A stretch of 64,000 nt of DNA from Bacteroides cellulosilyticus (lineage in GTDB: Bacteria > Bacteroidota > Bacteroidia > Bacteroidales > Bacteroidaceae): the NCBI RefSeq assembly GCF_020091405.1, contig NZ_CP081903.1, forward strand, positions 2,046,001 through 2,110,000, given 5' to 3'. The notes below the pieces were generated by a model. That model saw only the letters and a list, made by a program, of their open reading frames with translations. It searched no databases and was not told the DNA's origin. This document shows, piece by piece, positions 19,040 to 27,050 of the stretch. A program made the position numbers and the translations under genes. Within the stretch, counting starts at the first letter, position 1, and every line of letters begins with the position of its first letter.

Positions 19040-19477
19040 TTATTTGGTCTTATCGGCTGATTTGCCGGAGTGTTTCTTATTTTTTTGATATAGCATCTCT
19101 TCTTGTTGATTCAGGTACATCATGTGTGTATCTTCGGGGTAGTAATAATCTACCAGGTTCGTTTTGGAGACTCCGGTGCTTACCCCGTGGTAATATCCGT
19201 GATAGTCGGTAAGTTCCCGGTTTACTCCCCGGCTGAACTCTTCGCGTTTGTCATCGAGAAGTCCGTTATCTTCCATGGGGATGTCCCGTATCATGAGTTC
19301 TACCTTCTGGCGCAGTTTGCGCAGACGTCGCAGGCGAAGCAGTTCTTTCTGGTGTGAGCTGTAGAAGTCGAATGAGTCGGCGGCAACGGCAATCATTTTG
19401 ATGATGAAGGCCACGAAGAAGCCGATCACGAATGTAAGCCCCATCATTTCGAGGGTGGCTATTAATAAATCGAGCAT
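19040..19477 (-). CDS. OadG-like gamma subunit of Na+ decarboxylase pump
   Basis: 145 residues: one N-terminal membrane helix (TLEMMGLTFVIGFFVAFIIKMI, the OadG-type anchor), then a charged helical region (KELLRLRRLRKLRQKVELMIRD) and a Tyr/His-rich cytoplasmic tail (DYHGYYHGVS, DYYYPEDTHMMYLNQQEEMLYQ). Gene order gamma-beta with an 8-bp gap supports one transcript and one complex. Assignment rests on the anchor and the partner, since OadG proteins diverge strongly. The tail is longer than in many OadG proteins. Confidence 0.7.
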   Translation of the reverse strand: MLDLLIATLEMMGLTFVIGFFVAFIIKMIAVAADSFDFYSSHQKELLRLRRLRKLRQKVELMIRDIPMEDNGLLDDKREEFSRGVNRELTDYHGYYHGVSTGVSKTNLVDYYYPEDTHMMYLNQQEEMLYQKNKKHSGKSADKTK

Positions 19478-19577
19478 AGTTATCGCATTAATTTAGAAGT
19501 GAATAAACAATAGACTGACCAAAGACACGCCAATGGCATACCTCCGGAAAATGGTTGGTAATAAGTAAGGTGGCGGT

Positions 19578-20012
19578 TTAAATCAGAATATGTTTCAGCT
19601 CGTAGACGTAGTACCCGTAAGAATAACGGATAGCGCTGGGAGTGAAAGAAAGACTGGCATTCTGTTCCACCCGTAAATGGGTGGAAAATATACGTTGCAT
19701 CTGTTCTGCAGATGGATGGATCTTTAGTTTCAGCAGTTTCGAGGGAGCACTGGCCTGATTGTAGAAATTCTCCTGGAAAAGGATACCATTGATTTTACGC
19801 TCATTATTTTCATCGTTGAAGAAGGGGCGGTGGGCAATGGTCGAGAAGTAATCGGTTGACATTGAAATGAAACACCCTGTTTGGACAGGAGTGACGGAAT
19901 CATCCGCCGAGGCTTCGGTAAGCATCCGAAGTGCCGGCTGTTCCTCTTGCAGAATGACGGACATTCCTAATGCGAGGCACATGAATAAGAATATATAGTG
20001 CAGATGTTTCAT
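19578..20012 (-). CDS. Hypothetical exported protein
   Basis: Not recognised. 144 residues from ATG 20012 (ATG 20030 adds six). It begins with a signal peptide or anchor (MKHLHYIFLFMCLALGMSVIL). The rest includes STIAHRPFFNDENNERKINGILFQENFYNQ and a basic KLLKLKIHPSAEQMQRIFS segment, ending SYGYYVYELKHILI. It lies 100 bp upstream of the OadG-like gene on the same strand and could be cotranscribed. No catalytic motif. Confidence 0.6.
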   Translation of the reverse strand: MKHLHYIFLFMCLALGMSVILQEEQPALRMLTEASADDSVTPVQTGCFISMSTDYFSTIAHRPFFNDENNERKINGILFQENFYNQASAPSKLLKLKIHPSAEQMQRIFSTHLRVEQNASLSFTPSAIRYSYGYYVYELKHILI

Positions 20013-20096
20013 CGTAGCGTCCGCAAACATAACAAATATCTTTGTGTAATGTTGTGTTCCCCTTCAAGAAAATTTTGTTAAATAGAGAACGGTTTC

Positions 20097-20127
20097 TTTG
20101 CGCATGTTCTGCAAATGTGTATATTTG
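20097..20127 (+). promoter_or_regulatory. Promoter of NfeD-flotillin operon
   Basis: -33 TTTG at 20097-20100 and -7 TATATTTG at 20120-20127, start to start 23 bp (19 bp between), matching the Bacteroides consensus. ATG follows at 20175. Confidence 0.75.
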
Positions 20128-20174
20128 GAATAATATATCTAAATATATCGTAAACCACAATAACTCAAATTCCT

Positions 20175-20672
20175 ATGAGTAGTAACATATTTCTGATTAT
20201 CGCCGTAGTCACAACTGGTATTTTTGTGATACAGTTTATCCTTTCCATCTTCTTCGGAGACATTGATGCGGATGTAGACGTGGATGCCGACATCAGCAGC
20301 ATGGTGTCTTTTAAGGGACTGACGCATTTCGGTATCGGTTTCGGCTGGTACATGTATCTGATTGGAAATACTGACATTCAGAGTTATGCCGTTGCCATTC
20401 TGATTGGTCTGTTTTTCGTATTTGCCGTGTGGTTTCTCTATAAGAAAGCCTATCAGTTGCAGCAGGTGAATAAGACGGAAAAGACGGAACAGCTTGTAGG
20501 GCGCGAATGTACCATCTACTTTAAACAGGGGGATGGCAGATATACCGTACAGGTGAGCCGCGATGGAGCCATGCGCGAGATAGATGTAATATCAGAAGCA
20601 AGTAAGTCTTATCAGACAGGCGATAAAACCATAATCATGACTTACAAGGAAGGAACACTGTATATTCAATGA
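20175..20672 (+). CDS. NfeD-like membrane protein, partner of flotillin
   Basis: 165 residues. First helix ISNIFLIIAVV-type (SNIFLIIAVVTTGIFVIQFIL), an acidic loop FFGDIDADVDVDADISS, two more helices (HFGIGFGWYMYLIG, AILIGLFFVFAVWFLYKKA), then a C-terminal OB-fold-like domain (VGRECTIYFKQGDGRYTVQVSRDGAMREIDVIS). This is the YuaF/YqiJ layout. Such proteins are encoded next to SPFH proteins and work with them in membrane microdomains. The flotillin starts 25 bp downstream. Confidence 0.85.
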   Translation: MSSNIFLIIAVVTTGIFVIQFILSIFFGDIDADVDVDADISSMVSFKGLTHFGIGFGWYMYLIGNTDIQSYAVAILIGLFFVFAVWFLYKKAYQLQQVNKTEKTEQLVGRECTIYFKQGDGRYTVQVSRDGAMREIDVISEASKSYQTGDKTIIMTYKEGTLYIQ

Positions 20673-20697
20673 AAACGAAACTCAAAAACATAGATTT

Positions 20698-22356
20698 ATG
20701 ACACAAGAAATGATGATTATGGCCGCCATACTCGTGGCGGTTATTTTGCTTACCTTCATTGGTATCCTTTCCCGTTACCGGAAATGTAAAAGTGACGAAG
20801 TACTGGTAGTATATGGTAAAACGGGCGGTGATAAGAAGTCTGCCAAGTTGTATCATGGTGGTGCCGCGTTTGTATGGCCGATTATTCAGGGGTACGAATT
20901 CCTGTCCATGAAGCCGATGCAGATAGACTGTAAACTAACCGGAGCTTTGTCAGCTCAAAATATCCGTGTGGATGTACCGACTACTATTACTGTAGCCATC
21001 AGTACCGATGCGGAGGTAATGCAAAATGCCGCTGAACGTATGTTGGGACTGACAATAGATGATAAACAGAATCTGATTACGGATGTTGTGTACGGTCAGA
21101 TGCGTTTGGTTATTGCCGATATGACGATTGAAGAACTGAACTCCGACCGTGATAAGTTCCTTTCCAAAGTAAAGGATAACATCGATACGGAGCTCCGCAA
21201 GTTCGGTTTGTATCTGATGAATATTAATATCAGTGATATCCGTGATGCTGCCAATTATATTGTCAACTTGGGTAAGGAAGCTGAAAGTAAGGCGTTGAAT
21301 GAGGCTCAGGCAAATATAGAAGAACAGGAGAAACTGGGTGCCATCAAGATTGCCAACCAAATAAAGGAGCGTGAAACGAAAGTTGCCGAAACACGCAAAG
21401 ACCAGGATATCGCCATTGCCGAGACTAAGAAGTTGCAGGAGATCTCTGTGGCTAATGCGGATAAGGATAGAATCTCACAGGTAGCCATTGCCAATGCTGA
21501 AAAAGAATCACAGGTGGCAAAGGCGGAAGCCGAAAAGAATATCAAGATTGAACAGGCCAACACCGAGAAGGAAAGCCGCATCGCCGAACTGAACTCCGAC
21601 ATGGAAATCAAACAGGCAGAAGCCGGAAAGAAAGCTGCTATCGGACGAAATGAAGCTCAGAAAGCTGTGGCACAGTCTGATGCTGAACTGGCTGTGACCC
21701 GTGCCAATGCTGACAAACAGGCCGGTGAAGCTGAAGCACGTTCGGAAGCTGCCGTGCAGACTGCCCGTGAAATAGCACAGAAGGAAGTGGAAGAAGCTAA
21801 AGCACGCAAGGTGGAGTCTTCTTTGAAGGCAGAAAAGATTGTGCCTGCTGAGGTTGCAAAACAGGAAGCCATTCTTCAGGCTGATGCTGTTGCCGAAAAG
21901 ATTACCCGTGAGGCGGAAGCTCGTGCAAAGGCTACTTTGGCGCAGGCTGAAGCTGAAGCAAGAGCTATCCAGATGAAACTGGAGGCCGAAGCTGAAGGTA
22001 AGAAGAAGTCATTGCTTGCCGAGGCTGAAGGCTTTGAGGCCATGGTACGTGCAGCGGAATCCAACCCGGCTATCGCCATCCAGTACAAGATGGTAGATCA
22101 GTGGAAGGAAATTGCCGGAGAACAGGTGAAGGCATTCGAACATATGAACTTAGGAAACATCACTGTATTCGACGGTGGAAACGGAGGTACGAGTAACTTT
22201 TTGAGTTCATTGGTGAAGACGGTTGCTCCAAGTCTGGGTGTACTGGATAAGTTGCCTATTGGTGAGACTGTGAAGGGTATCATCCATCCGGAAGGGAAGG
22301 AAGACAAGCAGGAAACCAAGAATGAAGAACCGAAGAAAGACGAAAAGAAGAAATAA
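20698..22356 (+). CDS. Flotillin-family (SPFH) protein
   Basis: 552 residues. N-terminal membrane helix (MMIMAAILVAVILLTFIGI), an SPFH/band-7 domain (residues ~30-210: YHGGAAFVWPIIQGYEFLS, MTIEELNSDRDKF, DTELRKFGLYLMNINISDIRD), then a long Ala/Glu/Lys coiled coil (~210-470) with heptad repeats typical of flotillins, and a C-terminal Gly-rich and charged tail. It forms oligomeric scaffolds on the inner membrane. In operon with the NfeD-like gene. Known bacterial homologues: YuaG/FloT and YqiK. Confidence 0.93.
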   Translation: MTQEMMIMAAILVAVILLTFIGILSRYRKCKSDEVLVVYGKTGGDKKSAKLYHGGAAFVWPIIQGYEFLSMKPMQIDCKLTGALSAQNIRVDVPTTITVAISTDAEVMQNAAERMLGLTIDDKQNLITDVVYGQMRLVIADMTIEELNSDRDKFLSKVKDNIDTELRKFGLYLMNINISDIRDAANYIVNLGKEAESKALNEAQANIEEQEKLGAIKIANQIKERETKVAETRKDQDIAIAETKKLQEISVANADKDRISQVAIANAEKESQVAKAEAEKNIKIEQANTEKESRIAELNSDMEIKQAEAGKKAAIGRNEAQKAVAQSDAELAVTRANADKQAGEAEARSEAAVQTAREIAQKEVEEAKARKVESSLKAEKIVPAEVAKQEAILQADAVAEKITREAEARAKATLAQAEAEARAIQMKLEAEAEGKKKSLLAEAEGFEAMVRAAESNPAIAIQYKMVDQWKEIAGEQVKAFEHMNLGNITVFDGGNGGTSNFLSSLVKTVAPSLGVLDKLPIGETVKGIIHPEGKEDKQETKNEEPKKDEKKK

Positions 22357-22387
22357 TCAGATCACTTTCTCTGTCATTTAAAAAAGA

Positions 22388-22440
22388 AGCGAAGGATTCA
22401 TTTCCCCTTGAAACAGGGGAGGAATTCTTCGCTTTTGCTT
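22388..22440. terminator. Terminator between flotillin and LytTR genes
   Basis: Imperfect stem: AAGCGAAGGATTC...CCCC (from 22388) pairs with GGGGAGGAATTCTTCGCTT, ending in T-rich sequence. It sits between convergent genes and can serve both directions. Confidence 0.8.
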
Positions 22441-22459
22441 AATAAAATAGTTCAGGTCT

Positions 22460-23263
22460 TTATATTCCCAGTCGTTCTTTCAATAAACGGTAGCCCGTCA
22501 GACTGACCCGCAGTTTGGTCCCGTTCTTCAATAACACTTGATAAGTCTCTTTCCCGAATAATTCAACCCGGGATATTTGTGTCACGTTTACAATAGTGGA
22601 ACGGTGGATACGTACAAAATTGTTTGTCGGCAGATGCCCTTCGAAATACTTCATGGTTTGTTCCTTGATGTATTCGCCTGTTGGGGTAACCAGGGTTGCG
22701 TAATCTCCGCATGCCTGGATATAGAGTAGTTCGTCCACTTTGATTATGTGTATACGTGAACCGTCCTTTACCGTAATGCGGTCGATGATTTCCTCTTGTG
22801 CTTCCGGCTTTTCTTCTTCTGCTTGCGGTGCTATGAATTCTTCTTCCTGTGCTTCGGGATCTTTCACTACTATCAGGTGATACCACAAAATGATAGCGAT
22901 CCAGGTTGGTACGCCAAACAACAGGCGGAAAGGTATGGTAGAAGCAAAAGATATATAAGGTATTCCCGCTATTCTTACCATAATGTCACAAATCATGAAG
23001 CTGCCCGCAATCCAGAGTAATATTCCTGCTGCGACCGTGATGACCTTTGTCTGGAGTATGGATACGTAACCCACCACAAACCAGGTCAGGTATGCCAGTA
23101 CTGCAAGCCATCCGATGGTCGTGATTCCGTCTATGATGGCCGGCAGCCAGTCAGCTCCAGCATATCTCCACGACAAAGTCGCCTGGATGATTGCCAGCAC
23201 CAATGCCAGCACAAGCATCGGAAACCAACGGTAAGGGTAATCTATGATTGGATGTGCTCTCAT
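22460..23263 (-). CDS. Membrane-bound LytTR transcriptional regulator
   Basis: 267 residues. The N-terminal ~130 residues hold four to five membrane helices (WFPMLVLALVLAIIQATLSW, GWLAVLAYLTWFVVGYV, VAAGILLWIAGSFMI, WIAIILWYHLIVV). A Glu-rich linker follows (EAQEEEFIAPQAEEEKPEAQEE), then a LytTR DNA-binding domain (~165-267; IHIIKVDELLYIQACGDYATLVT, FVRIHRSTIVNVTQISRVE). No receiver domain, so it probably senses through its membrane part. It follows a DUF5668/LiaF-like gene by 4 bp, suggesting joint control of envelope stress. Confidence 0.88.
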   Translation of the reverse strand: MRAHPIIDYPYRWFPMLVLALVLAIIQATLSWRYAGADWLPAIIDGITTIGWLAVLAYLTWFVVGYVSILQTKVITVAAGILLWIAGSFMICDIMVRIAGIPYISFASTIPFRLLFGVPTWIAIILWYHLIVVKDPEAQEEEFIAPQAEEEKPEAQEEIIDRITVKDGSRIHIIKVDELLYIQACGDYATLVTPTGEYIKEQTMKYFEGHLPTNNFVRIHRSTIVNVTQISRVELFGKETYQVLLKNGTKLRVSLTGYRLLKERLGI

Positions 23264-23267
23264 AGGA

Positions 23268-24086
23268 TTAGTCTTTAATTTCTAATCCGCCGAAGGAAAT
23301 GTTTCCGCGGATTATTAATGTACTTTCTTTATTAATATTCGCTCCCTGCCAACGCTTATCCTCGCATCCGCCGGCAAAAGCATTGCATTGGGGTAGAACG
23401 TTCCAGTCCGAAGGAATGTACAGTTCTATTCCACTACAGGTACAGTCGATATCGATGTAGGTTTCTCCCGGTGCAAGATGCGTGTGGCGCAGGTCAATGA
23501 CTGTTCCTCCGAATGAAGCCCGGATACTGGCACCTTTAAACAATTCGTCCAGAACGACGTGGCGTACAGAGCCAAAAGCATTGTCGGAACGCAGATAACC
23601 GTTTTCCGATTCGCATTGTTGCTCATTGTTTTCCATATTCATGTGCATGTGTCCGCCTCCTCTTTTGGCCCAATCCCGGTAATGCCCGTTCATGTGGCTT
23701 TTCATCCAGCGTTCTCTGCGGCGAGCCTTTACAAAAAACAGGATACCCGCTACAATCAGTGCAACAGGCCAGACGATGGTCTGTGAATTCTCCGGTAGCC
23801 ATGATAATCCTCCGATCAGGAAGTAGGCTCCTATCAGTGTAAGGATGAGTCCGCTTATATAATGGCGGCGCGTCATTGTATAGATACCTAATACAATAAG
23901 AAGACTATTCCAGGATACCACTATGCTGAATAAGTCATACGTAATCCACCCTACGTTACGGGCAAACAGTAATATTCCGGAGATGATGAAGAGCGAAGCT
24001 ATCAGTGCCTTGCCTGATAAACCTGCATGAGACGGGAAGTTTTGTTTCTTTTCCATTGTTTCTATTGTTATTGATTCATATTCCAT
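23268..24086 (-). CDS. LiaF-like membrane protein (DUF5668 plus C-terminal beta domain)
   Basis: 272 residues from ATG 24086 (ATG 24056 also possible; the frame is open to 24107 but only with a TTG). Four hydrophobic helices (ALIASLFIISGILLFARNVGWI, SLLIVLGIYTM, ISGLILTLIGAYFLIGGL, TIVWPVALIVAGILFFV). A His/Met-rich linker follows (GGGHMHMNMENNEQQ), then a soluble LiaF/DUF2154-type beta domain (NAFGSVRHVVLDELFKGASIRASFGGTVIDLRHT-type) ending FGGLEIKD. In Firmicutes LiaF restrains cell-wall stress sensing; here a membrane LytTR regulator follows at once. The His/Met linker could bind metal (inference). Confidence 0.8.
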   Translation of the reverse strand: MEYESITIETMEKKQNFPSHAGLSGKALIASLFIISGILLFARNVGWITYDLFSIVVSWNSLLIVLGIYTMTRRHYISGLILTLIGAYFLIGGLSWLPENSQTIVWPVALIVAGILFFVKARRRERWMKSHMNGHYRDWAKRGGGHMHMNMENNEQQCESENGYLRSDNAFGSVRHVVLDELFKGASIRASFGGTVIDLRHTHLAPGETYIDIDCTCSGIELYIPSDWNVLPQCNAFAGGCEDKRWQGANINKESTLIIRGNISFGGLEIKD

Positions 24087-24104
24087 TGTTATGGGTTGAT
24101 GGCT

Positions 24105-24112
24105 CAAAGGTA
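24105..24112 (-). promoter_or_regulatory. Promoter -7 element for LiaF-like-LytTR operon
   Basis: CAAAGGTA reads TACCTTTG on the minus strand. It overlaps the TTG of the longest reading frame, so translation must begin downstream, at ATG 24086 or 24056. Confidence 0.6.
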
Positions 24113-24299
24113 AGCGAATTATTCCTCTCCATATAGCCTTTCCGGCTGATTTCCGGTAGAAAAGCCGATGAGTTCCGGGTATAAATCGGTGAATTCGGAC
24201 AGTGAAATAGAACTATTTGATAAAAAAACAGCAATATTCTGCAACCAAACTTCATCTTCTTGCGTCTAATAAGTAAATGAATAAATAATAAGAAGAACT

Positions 24300-24656
24300 A
24301 TGAAAGTAAATTTATCCATGGATGATATCCGTACGAAAGTAGAAGAGTATATTAAGAAGGCAGGTCGCGCTACCGGTCGCCCCGTACTTACCGCTTATTA
24401 TGTAATGACTGCCGATACGACTCCCGATAGTGAGCGGACCAATATAATGCTTGCTTTGGTGGCCATTGTGTTCCCTACCAGTATAGAGGATGTTCTGGGA
24501 CAGCTCTTTATGGTGGGTAAAGGATTTGCTGCTGTTTATGCTTATAAAAAGGTGAAGAAATATATCACACCGCAGATAAAGGATAAGGTAGAGGCAAAGC
24601 TCGACGAGTGGTTCCATGATAATGTGACGGAGGTGGAGCCGCTTTATCTGGAATAA
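24300..24656 (+). CDS. Small membrane-associated protein, DUF1232 (YkvA)-like
   Basis: 118 residues. An N-terminal helix with basic residues (IRTKVEEYIKKAGRATGRP) is followed by a hydrophobic central part (VLTAYYVMTADTTPDSERTNIMLALVAIVFPTSIEDVLGQLFMVGKGFAAVYAYKKV) and a charged C-terminal helix. The VLTAYYVM...P...D pattern resembles the YkvA/DUF1232 domain, whose function is unknown. Followed by a strong terminator, so monocistronic. Family call is tentative. Confidence 0.65.
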   Translation: MKVNLSMDDIRTKVEEYIKKAGRATGRPVLTAYYVMTADTTPDSERTNIMLALVAIVFPTSIEDVLGQLFMVGKGFAAVYAYKKVKKYITPQIKDKVEAKLDEWFHDNVTEVEPLYLE

Positions 24657-24680
24657 CAGTTTCTTATTTTCAATAGGTAT

Positions 24681-24716
24681 AAAAGGGCATCTGATTGAAT
24701 CGGATGCCCTTTTTAT
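24681..24716. terminator. Intrinsic terminator after the YkvA-like gene
   Basis: AAAAGGGCATC (24681-24691) pairs with GATGCCCTTTT (24702-24712), with inner GAT/ATC pairs and a following T-run. A-rich on the left side, so it may act for the convergent DUF2752 gene too. Confidence 0.9.
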
Positions 24717-24720
24717 ATCA

Positions 24721-25086
24721 TTAGAATTGGAATATATTCCTGCTAATCCACCAAGCAATGACAATAACGAAGTAGCTCCATATAAATGTAGTGTTATGTA
24801 GCCTTATATACAGATGGGGGGATTTTTCCCTTTTTAATTCTGCATACATTAAAATTATGATAAGTGGTAGTGATACCACTAATAGCGCATTATGTCTGAA
24901 TGCTTCTGCATAGTTCAGATGTAATAAGCTGTGTATTGCCCTTTGTGAACCGCAACCAGGACATTTCAATCCGGTCAGAACGAAAAATGGGCATTTGGGG
25001 AATATGGCATTTTTTGAAGGATTGAATGAAAAGTATATCAACCCGATCAGGACAATGCCTACTATCCAAATGCCTTTTCTTCTCAT
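24721..25086 (-). CDS. DUF2752 membrane protein
   Basis: 121 residues from ATG 25086; the frame is open further upstream, but this ATG overlaps the stop of the preceding gene as ATGA, which decides the start. Three hydrophobic segments, with FNPSKNAIFPKCPFFVLTGLKCPGCGSQRAIHSLLHLN carrying the invariant CPxxxxTGxxCPGCGxxRA motif of DUF2752. The function of this family is unknown; the paired cysteines suggest a metal site or redox pair. Cotranscribed with a CD225-like gene. Confidence 0.88.
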   Translation of the reverse strand: MRRKGIWIVGIVLIGLIYFSFNPSKNAIFPKCPFFVLTGLKCPGCGSQRAIHSLLHLNYAEAFRHNALLVVSLPLIIILMYAELKREKSPHLYIRLHNTTFIWSYFVIVIAWWISRNIFQF

Positions 25087-25349
25087 TGAACATTCAAAAG
25101 CGTAAAGGCTGCAAAGCCGTAAACAACTAAATAAGTGATAATACCTACAAATCCTACGCAAAGTCCAATGATAGTCCACTTTTTAGCGTCAGCACTAGCT
25201 CTTTGGGCTTCGTCGTAATTTCCCTGTGCGTAGAGGGAACTGACTTTAGATGCGTTTATGATTCCTACTATGCCAAAAGGCAAACAACAAAAAATAGTAA
25301 CCAGAATGGACTCGGCCATCCATGTTTTCGGACAGATGTTTGTATTCAT
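25083..25349 (-). CDS. CD225/dispanin-like small membrane protein
   Basis: 88 residues: a short N-terminal segment ending in PKTWMAESILVTIFCCLPFGIVGIINASKV, the CD225-type amphipathic/hydrophobic segment with its CCLPFGIVGI core, then YAQGNYDEAQRASADAKKWTIIGLCVGF and a second membrane helix. Bacterial CD225 proteins are widespread in Bacteroides, often next to DUF2752 as here (4-bp overlap). Function unknown in bacteria; animal relatives affect membrane fusion. Confidence 0.85.
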   Translation of the reverse strand: MNTNICPKTWMAESILVTIFCCLPFGIVGIINASKVSSLYAQGNYDEAQRASADAKKWTIIGLCVGFVGIITYLVVYGFAAFTLLNVQ

Positions 25350-25830
25350 TTTAATGATAAAATAAAAGGTTAATATTTAGTGAAAATAATAATAGTAGTG
25401 ATGTTCCTTTGTTCACAAGTTTTAGGATGAGATAGAGGAATGGGATATAAAAAAGAAAGATGATGCCTGGCGTGTTGGGTAAACGCAATATCTATGTCTC
25501 TTAAATTCATCTTGAATCGTGTTTATGCTTTCCTGTTCCCTTTTGGAAAGCCGATATAAATTGGAAAGGAGGGAACAATATTTGTTTTATCTTGAAGTCA
25601 GATTCTGATTATCATTATTATAATGGTAGTTCTGTGTGAATATGGCTTTATAAGATTACTTCAATAATTCCTTTCATTGATAATGTGTTCTTTTGCACCT
25701 GCCTCTTATGGGGTGGTGGTTAAAATTCATTCAAAGATAATGAAAGATATTAATAAACGAATAAGAGATAAGAACAAATAATTAATTATCTGCTTTCAAA
25801 CATAAAGTTGAAAATGCTTTATTACCCAAG
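25350..25830. other. Non-coding, AT-rich gap; no gene recognised
   Basis: Nothing supported. The region upstream of the CD225-like gene must hold its promoter, but no clear TAnnTTTG was found close to the start. Confidence 0.5.
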
Positions 25831-25903
25831 CAACAGACCCTTAATCGGAGGTCTCTACAAACTAAGAGGCTCTATTCCTTTAGGAATGAGCCTCTTAGTT
25901 TGT
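25831..25903. repeat. Hairpin at tRNA-Met 3' end with inverted tRNA fragment
   Basis: A perfect 16-bp inverted repeat (ACAAACTAAGAGGCTC at 25857-25872 with its complement at 25888-25903, plus inner ATTCC/GGAAT) abuts the tRNA's last base and may be its terminator. Further left, 25831-25853 reads CAACAGACCCTTAATCGG then AGGTC, nearly matching the tRNA sense sequence CAACAGACTCATAATCTGG then AGGTC, but on the opposite strand. This looks like an inverted tRNA fragment that keeps the anticodon arm and the 3' flank but lacks the T arm. Confidence 0.6.
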
Positions 25904-25976
25904 GGACCAGCCTGGGCTTGAACCAGGGACCTCCAGATTATGAGTCTGTTGCTCTAACCAACTGAGCTACAAGTCC
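25903..25976 (-). tRNA. tRNA-Met (anticodon CAT)
   Basis: 74 nt on the minus strand beginning GGACTTGTAGCTCAG. It has a D arm (GCTCAGTTGGTTAGAGC), an anticodon loop CTCATAA reading CAT, and a T arm CCTGG-TTCAAGC-CCAGG. No encoded CCA. The acceptor stem has one G-U-type and one T-T mismatch by hand folding. CAT could be elongator Met or Ile with a modified C34; the D-arm and acceptor do not settle it here. A -7 box lies at 26004-26011. Confidence 0.92.
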
Positions 25977-26003
25977 GGTGTTATCCTCATCGGATAGCGG
26001 GCA

Positions 26004-26011
26004 CAAAAATA
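26004..26011 (-). promoter_or_regulatory. Promoter -7 element for tRNA-Met
   Basis: CAAAAATA reads TATTTTTG on minus, 27 bp upstream of the tRNA 5' end. Confidence 0.55.
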
Positions 26012-26071
26012 GTATATTCAGTTGAAATATGCAAACCTTTCGGGAAAAATATACTGTTTATTGTTTTGTTT

Positions 26072-26383
26072 TTAGAACTTATACGTACGTTTGGGGTTCT
26101 TGGGGAACCAACCTTTCTTTACGCGGTCTTCTTGTTCAAAGACCTCCTTGATGGTCCAGAACGAAGAGAAAGCAAATACGCCTAAGAGGGACGCAATCAG
26201 GATATTCTCCACGCAAAGCGAGGCCACAACGCCACCGATGCCCAATACAAGAAAAATCCACCAGCACTTGGTACCCCAATAATACTCGGCTTTCACTACC
26301 ACAGGATGAAACAGTCCGATGATAAGAAATGTACAAATGCCGATGAACAGTCCCGAAAGATGATATTCGTTTAAGAATTCCAT
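26072..26383 (-). CDS. DUF4491 membrane protein
   Basis: 103 residues, three membrane helices (LSGLFIGICTFLIIGLFHPVVV, WWIFLVLGIGGVVASLCV, ILIASLLGVFAFSSFWTIKEVFEQ) and a basic tail GWFPKNPKR. This matches the small DUF4491 family common in Bacteroidota, function unknown. It lies 10 bp after an Lrp-type regulator and is probably cotranscribed with it. Confidence 0.82.
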   Translation of the reverse strand: MEFLNEYHLSGLFIGICTFLIIGLFHPVVVKAEYYWGTKCWWIFLVLGIGGVVASLCVENILIASLLGVFAFSSFWTIKEVFEQEDRVKKGWFPKNPKRTYKF

Positions 26384-26393
26384 AAATTATCTG

Positions 26394-26858
26394 TTATTTC
26401 TCCGGGCAAATAGGAATTTCCTTCTTGATACTTTGCTCCAGTGAAATCAACGTTTCGGTAGCGGTTACACCCGGAATTTCTTGCATTTTGTTATTCAGCA
26501 AGTCCATCAGATGCTCGTTATCGCGTGCATATACTTTCGTCAGCATCGTGTAAGGGCCCGTAGTGAAGTGGCATTCCACGATTTCCGGTATTTTTTCCAT
26601 TTCGGCAACCACTGATTTGTACATGGAACCTTTCTCTAGCTTGATACCTACATACGTGCAGGTTCTGTAGCCCAAGGATTTGGGGTTCACATGATAACCG
26701 GAGCCGACAATGACGCCTAAATCTATCAAACGTTGCACACGTTGATGAATGGCAGCACGTGATACGCCACACTCAGCAGCTACATCTTTGAAAGGAATGC
26801 GGGCGTTCTGAGAGATGATTTCCAGAATCTGCCGGTCAAGATTGTCTATTTTTTCCAT
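26394..26858 (-). CDS. Lrp/AsnC-family transcriptional regulator
   Basis: 154 residues. N-terminal winged helix (LDRQILEIISQNARIPFKDVAAECGVSRAAIHQRVQRLIDLGVIVG) and a C-terminal RAM/AsnC ligand-binding domain (TYVGIKLEKGSMYKSVVAEMEKIPEIVECHFTTGPYTMLTKVYARDNEHLMDLL...TETLISLEQSIKKEI). Lrp-type regulators respond to amino acids or related small molecules. Its -7 box CAAATATA is at 26901-26908. The only cotranscribed neighbour is the DUF4491 protein. Confidence 0.95.
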   Translation of the reverse strand: MEKIDNLDRQILEIISQNARIPFKDVAAECGVSRAAIHQRVQRLIDLGVIVGSGYHVNPKSLGYRTCTYVGIKLEKGSMYKSVVAEMEKIPEIVECHFTTGPYTMLTKVYARDNEHLMDLLNNKMQEIPGVTATETLISLEQSIKKEIPICPEK

Positions 26859-26900
26859 AATATCAATTTGTGTAAGTTCTTGTTTTTATCAAATAGTAAG

Positions 26901-26908
26901 CAAATATA
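26901..26908 (-). promoter_or_regulatory. Promoter -7 element of the Lrp gene
   Basis: CAAATATA reads TATATTTG on minus, 42 bp upstream of the ATG at 26858. Confidence 0.6.
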
Positions 26909-26965
26909 GGACTTTATTTTAATTTCTCTATAAAAAAGGAGGAAAAAATAGGGAAAGAGTAAAAA

Positions 26966-27014
26966 AGAAGCGGACGAAGCAGATGTTTTTGTTTACATCC
27001 GTTTCGCCCGCTAA
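26966..27014 (-). terminator. Terminator of the FKBP operon
   Basis: GCGGACGAAGCAGATGT pairs with ACATCCGTTTCGCCCGC (two mismatches). On the minus strand the stem is followed by a T-rich run (CTTCTTTTTTACTC). It lies 36 bp after the FKBP stop. Confidence 0.85.
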
Positions 27015-27050
27015 GTCTGTACCGTTGAAGAAAAAATCTTCGGCTGATAC

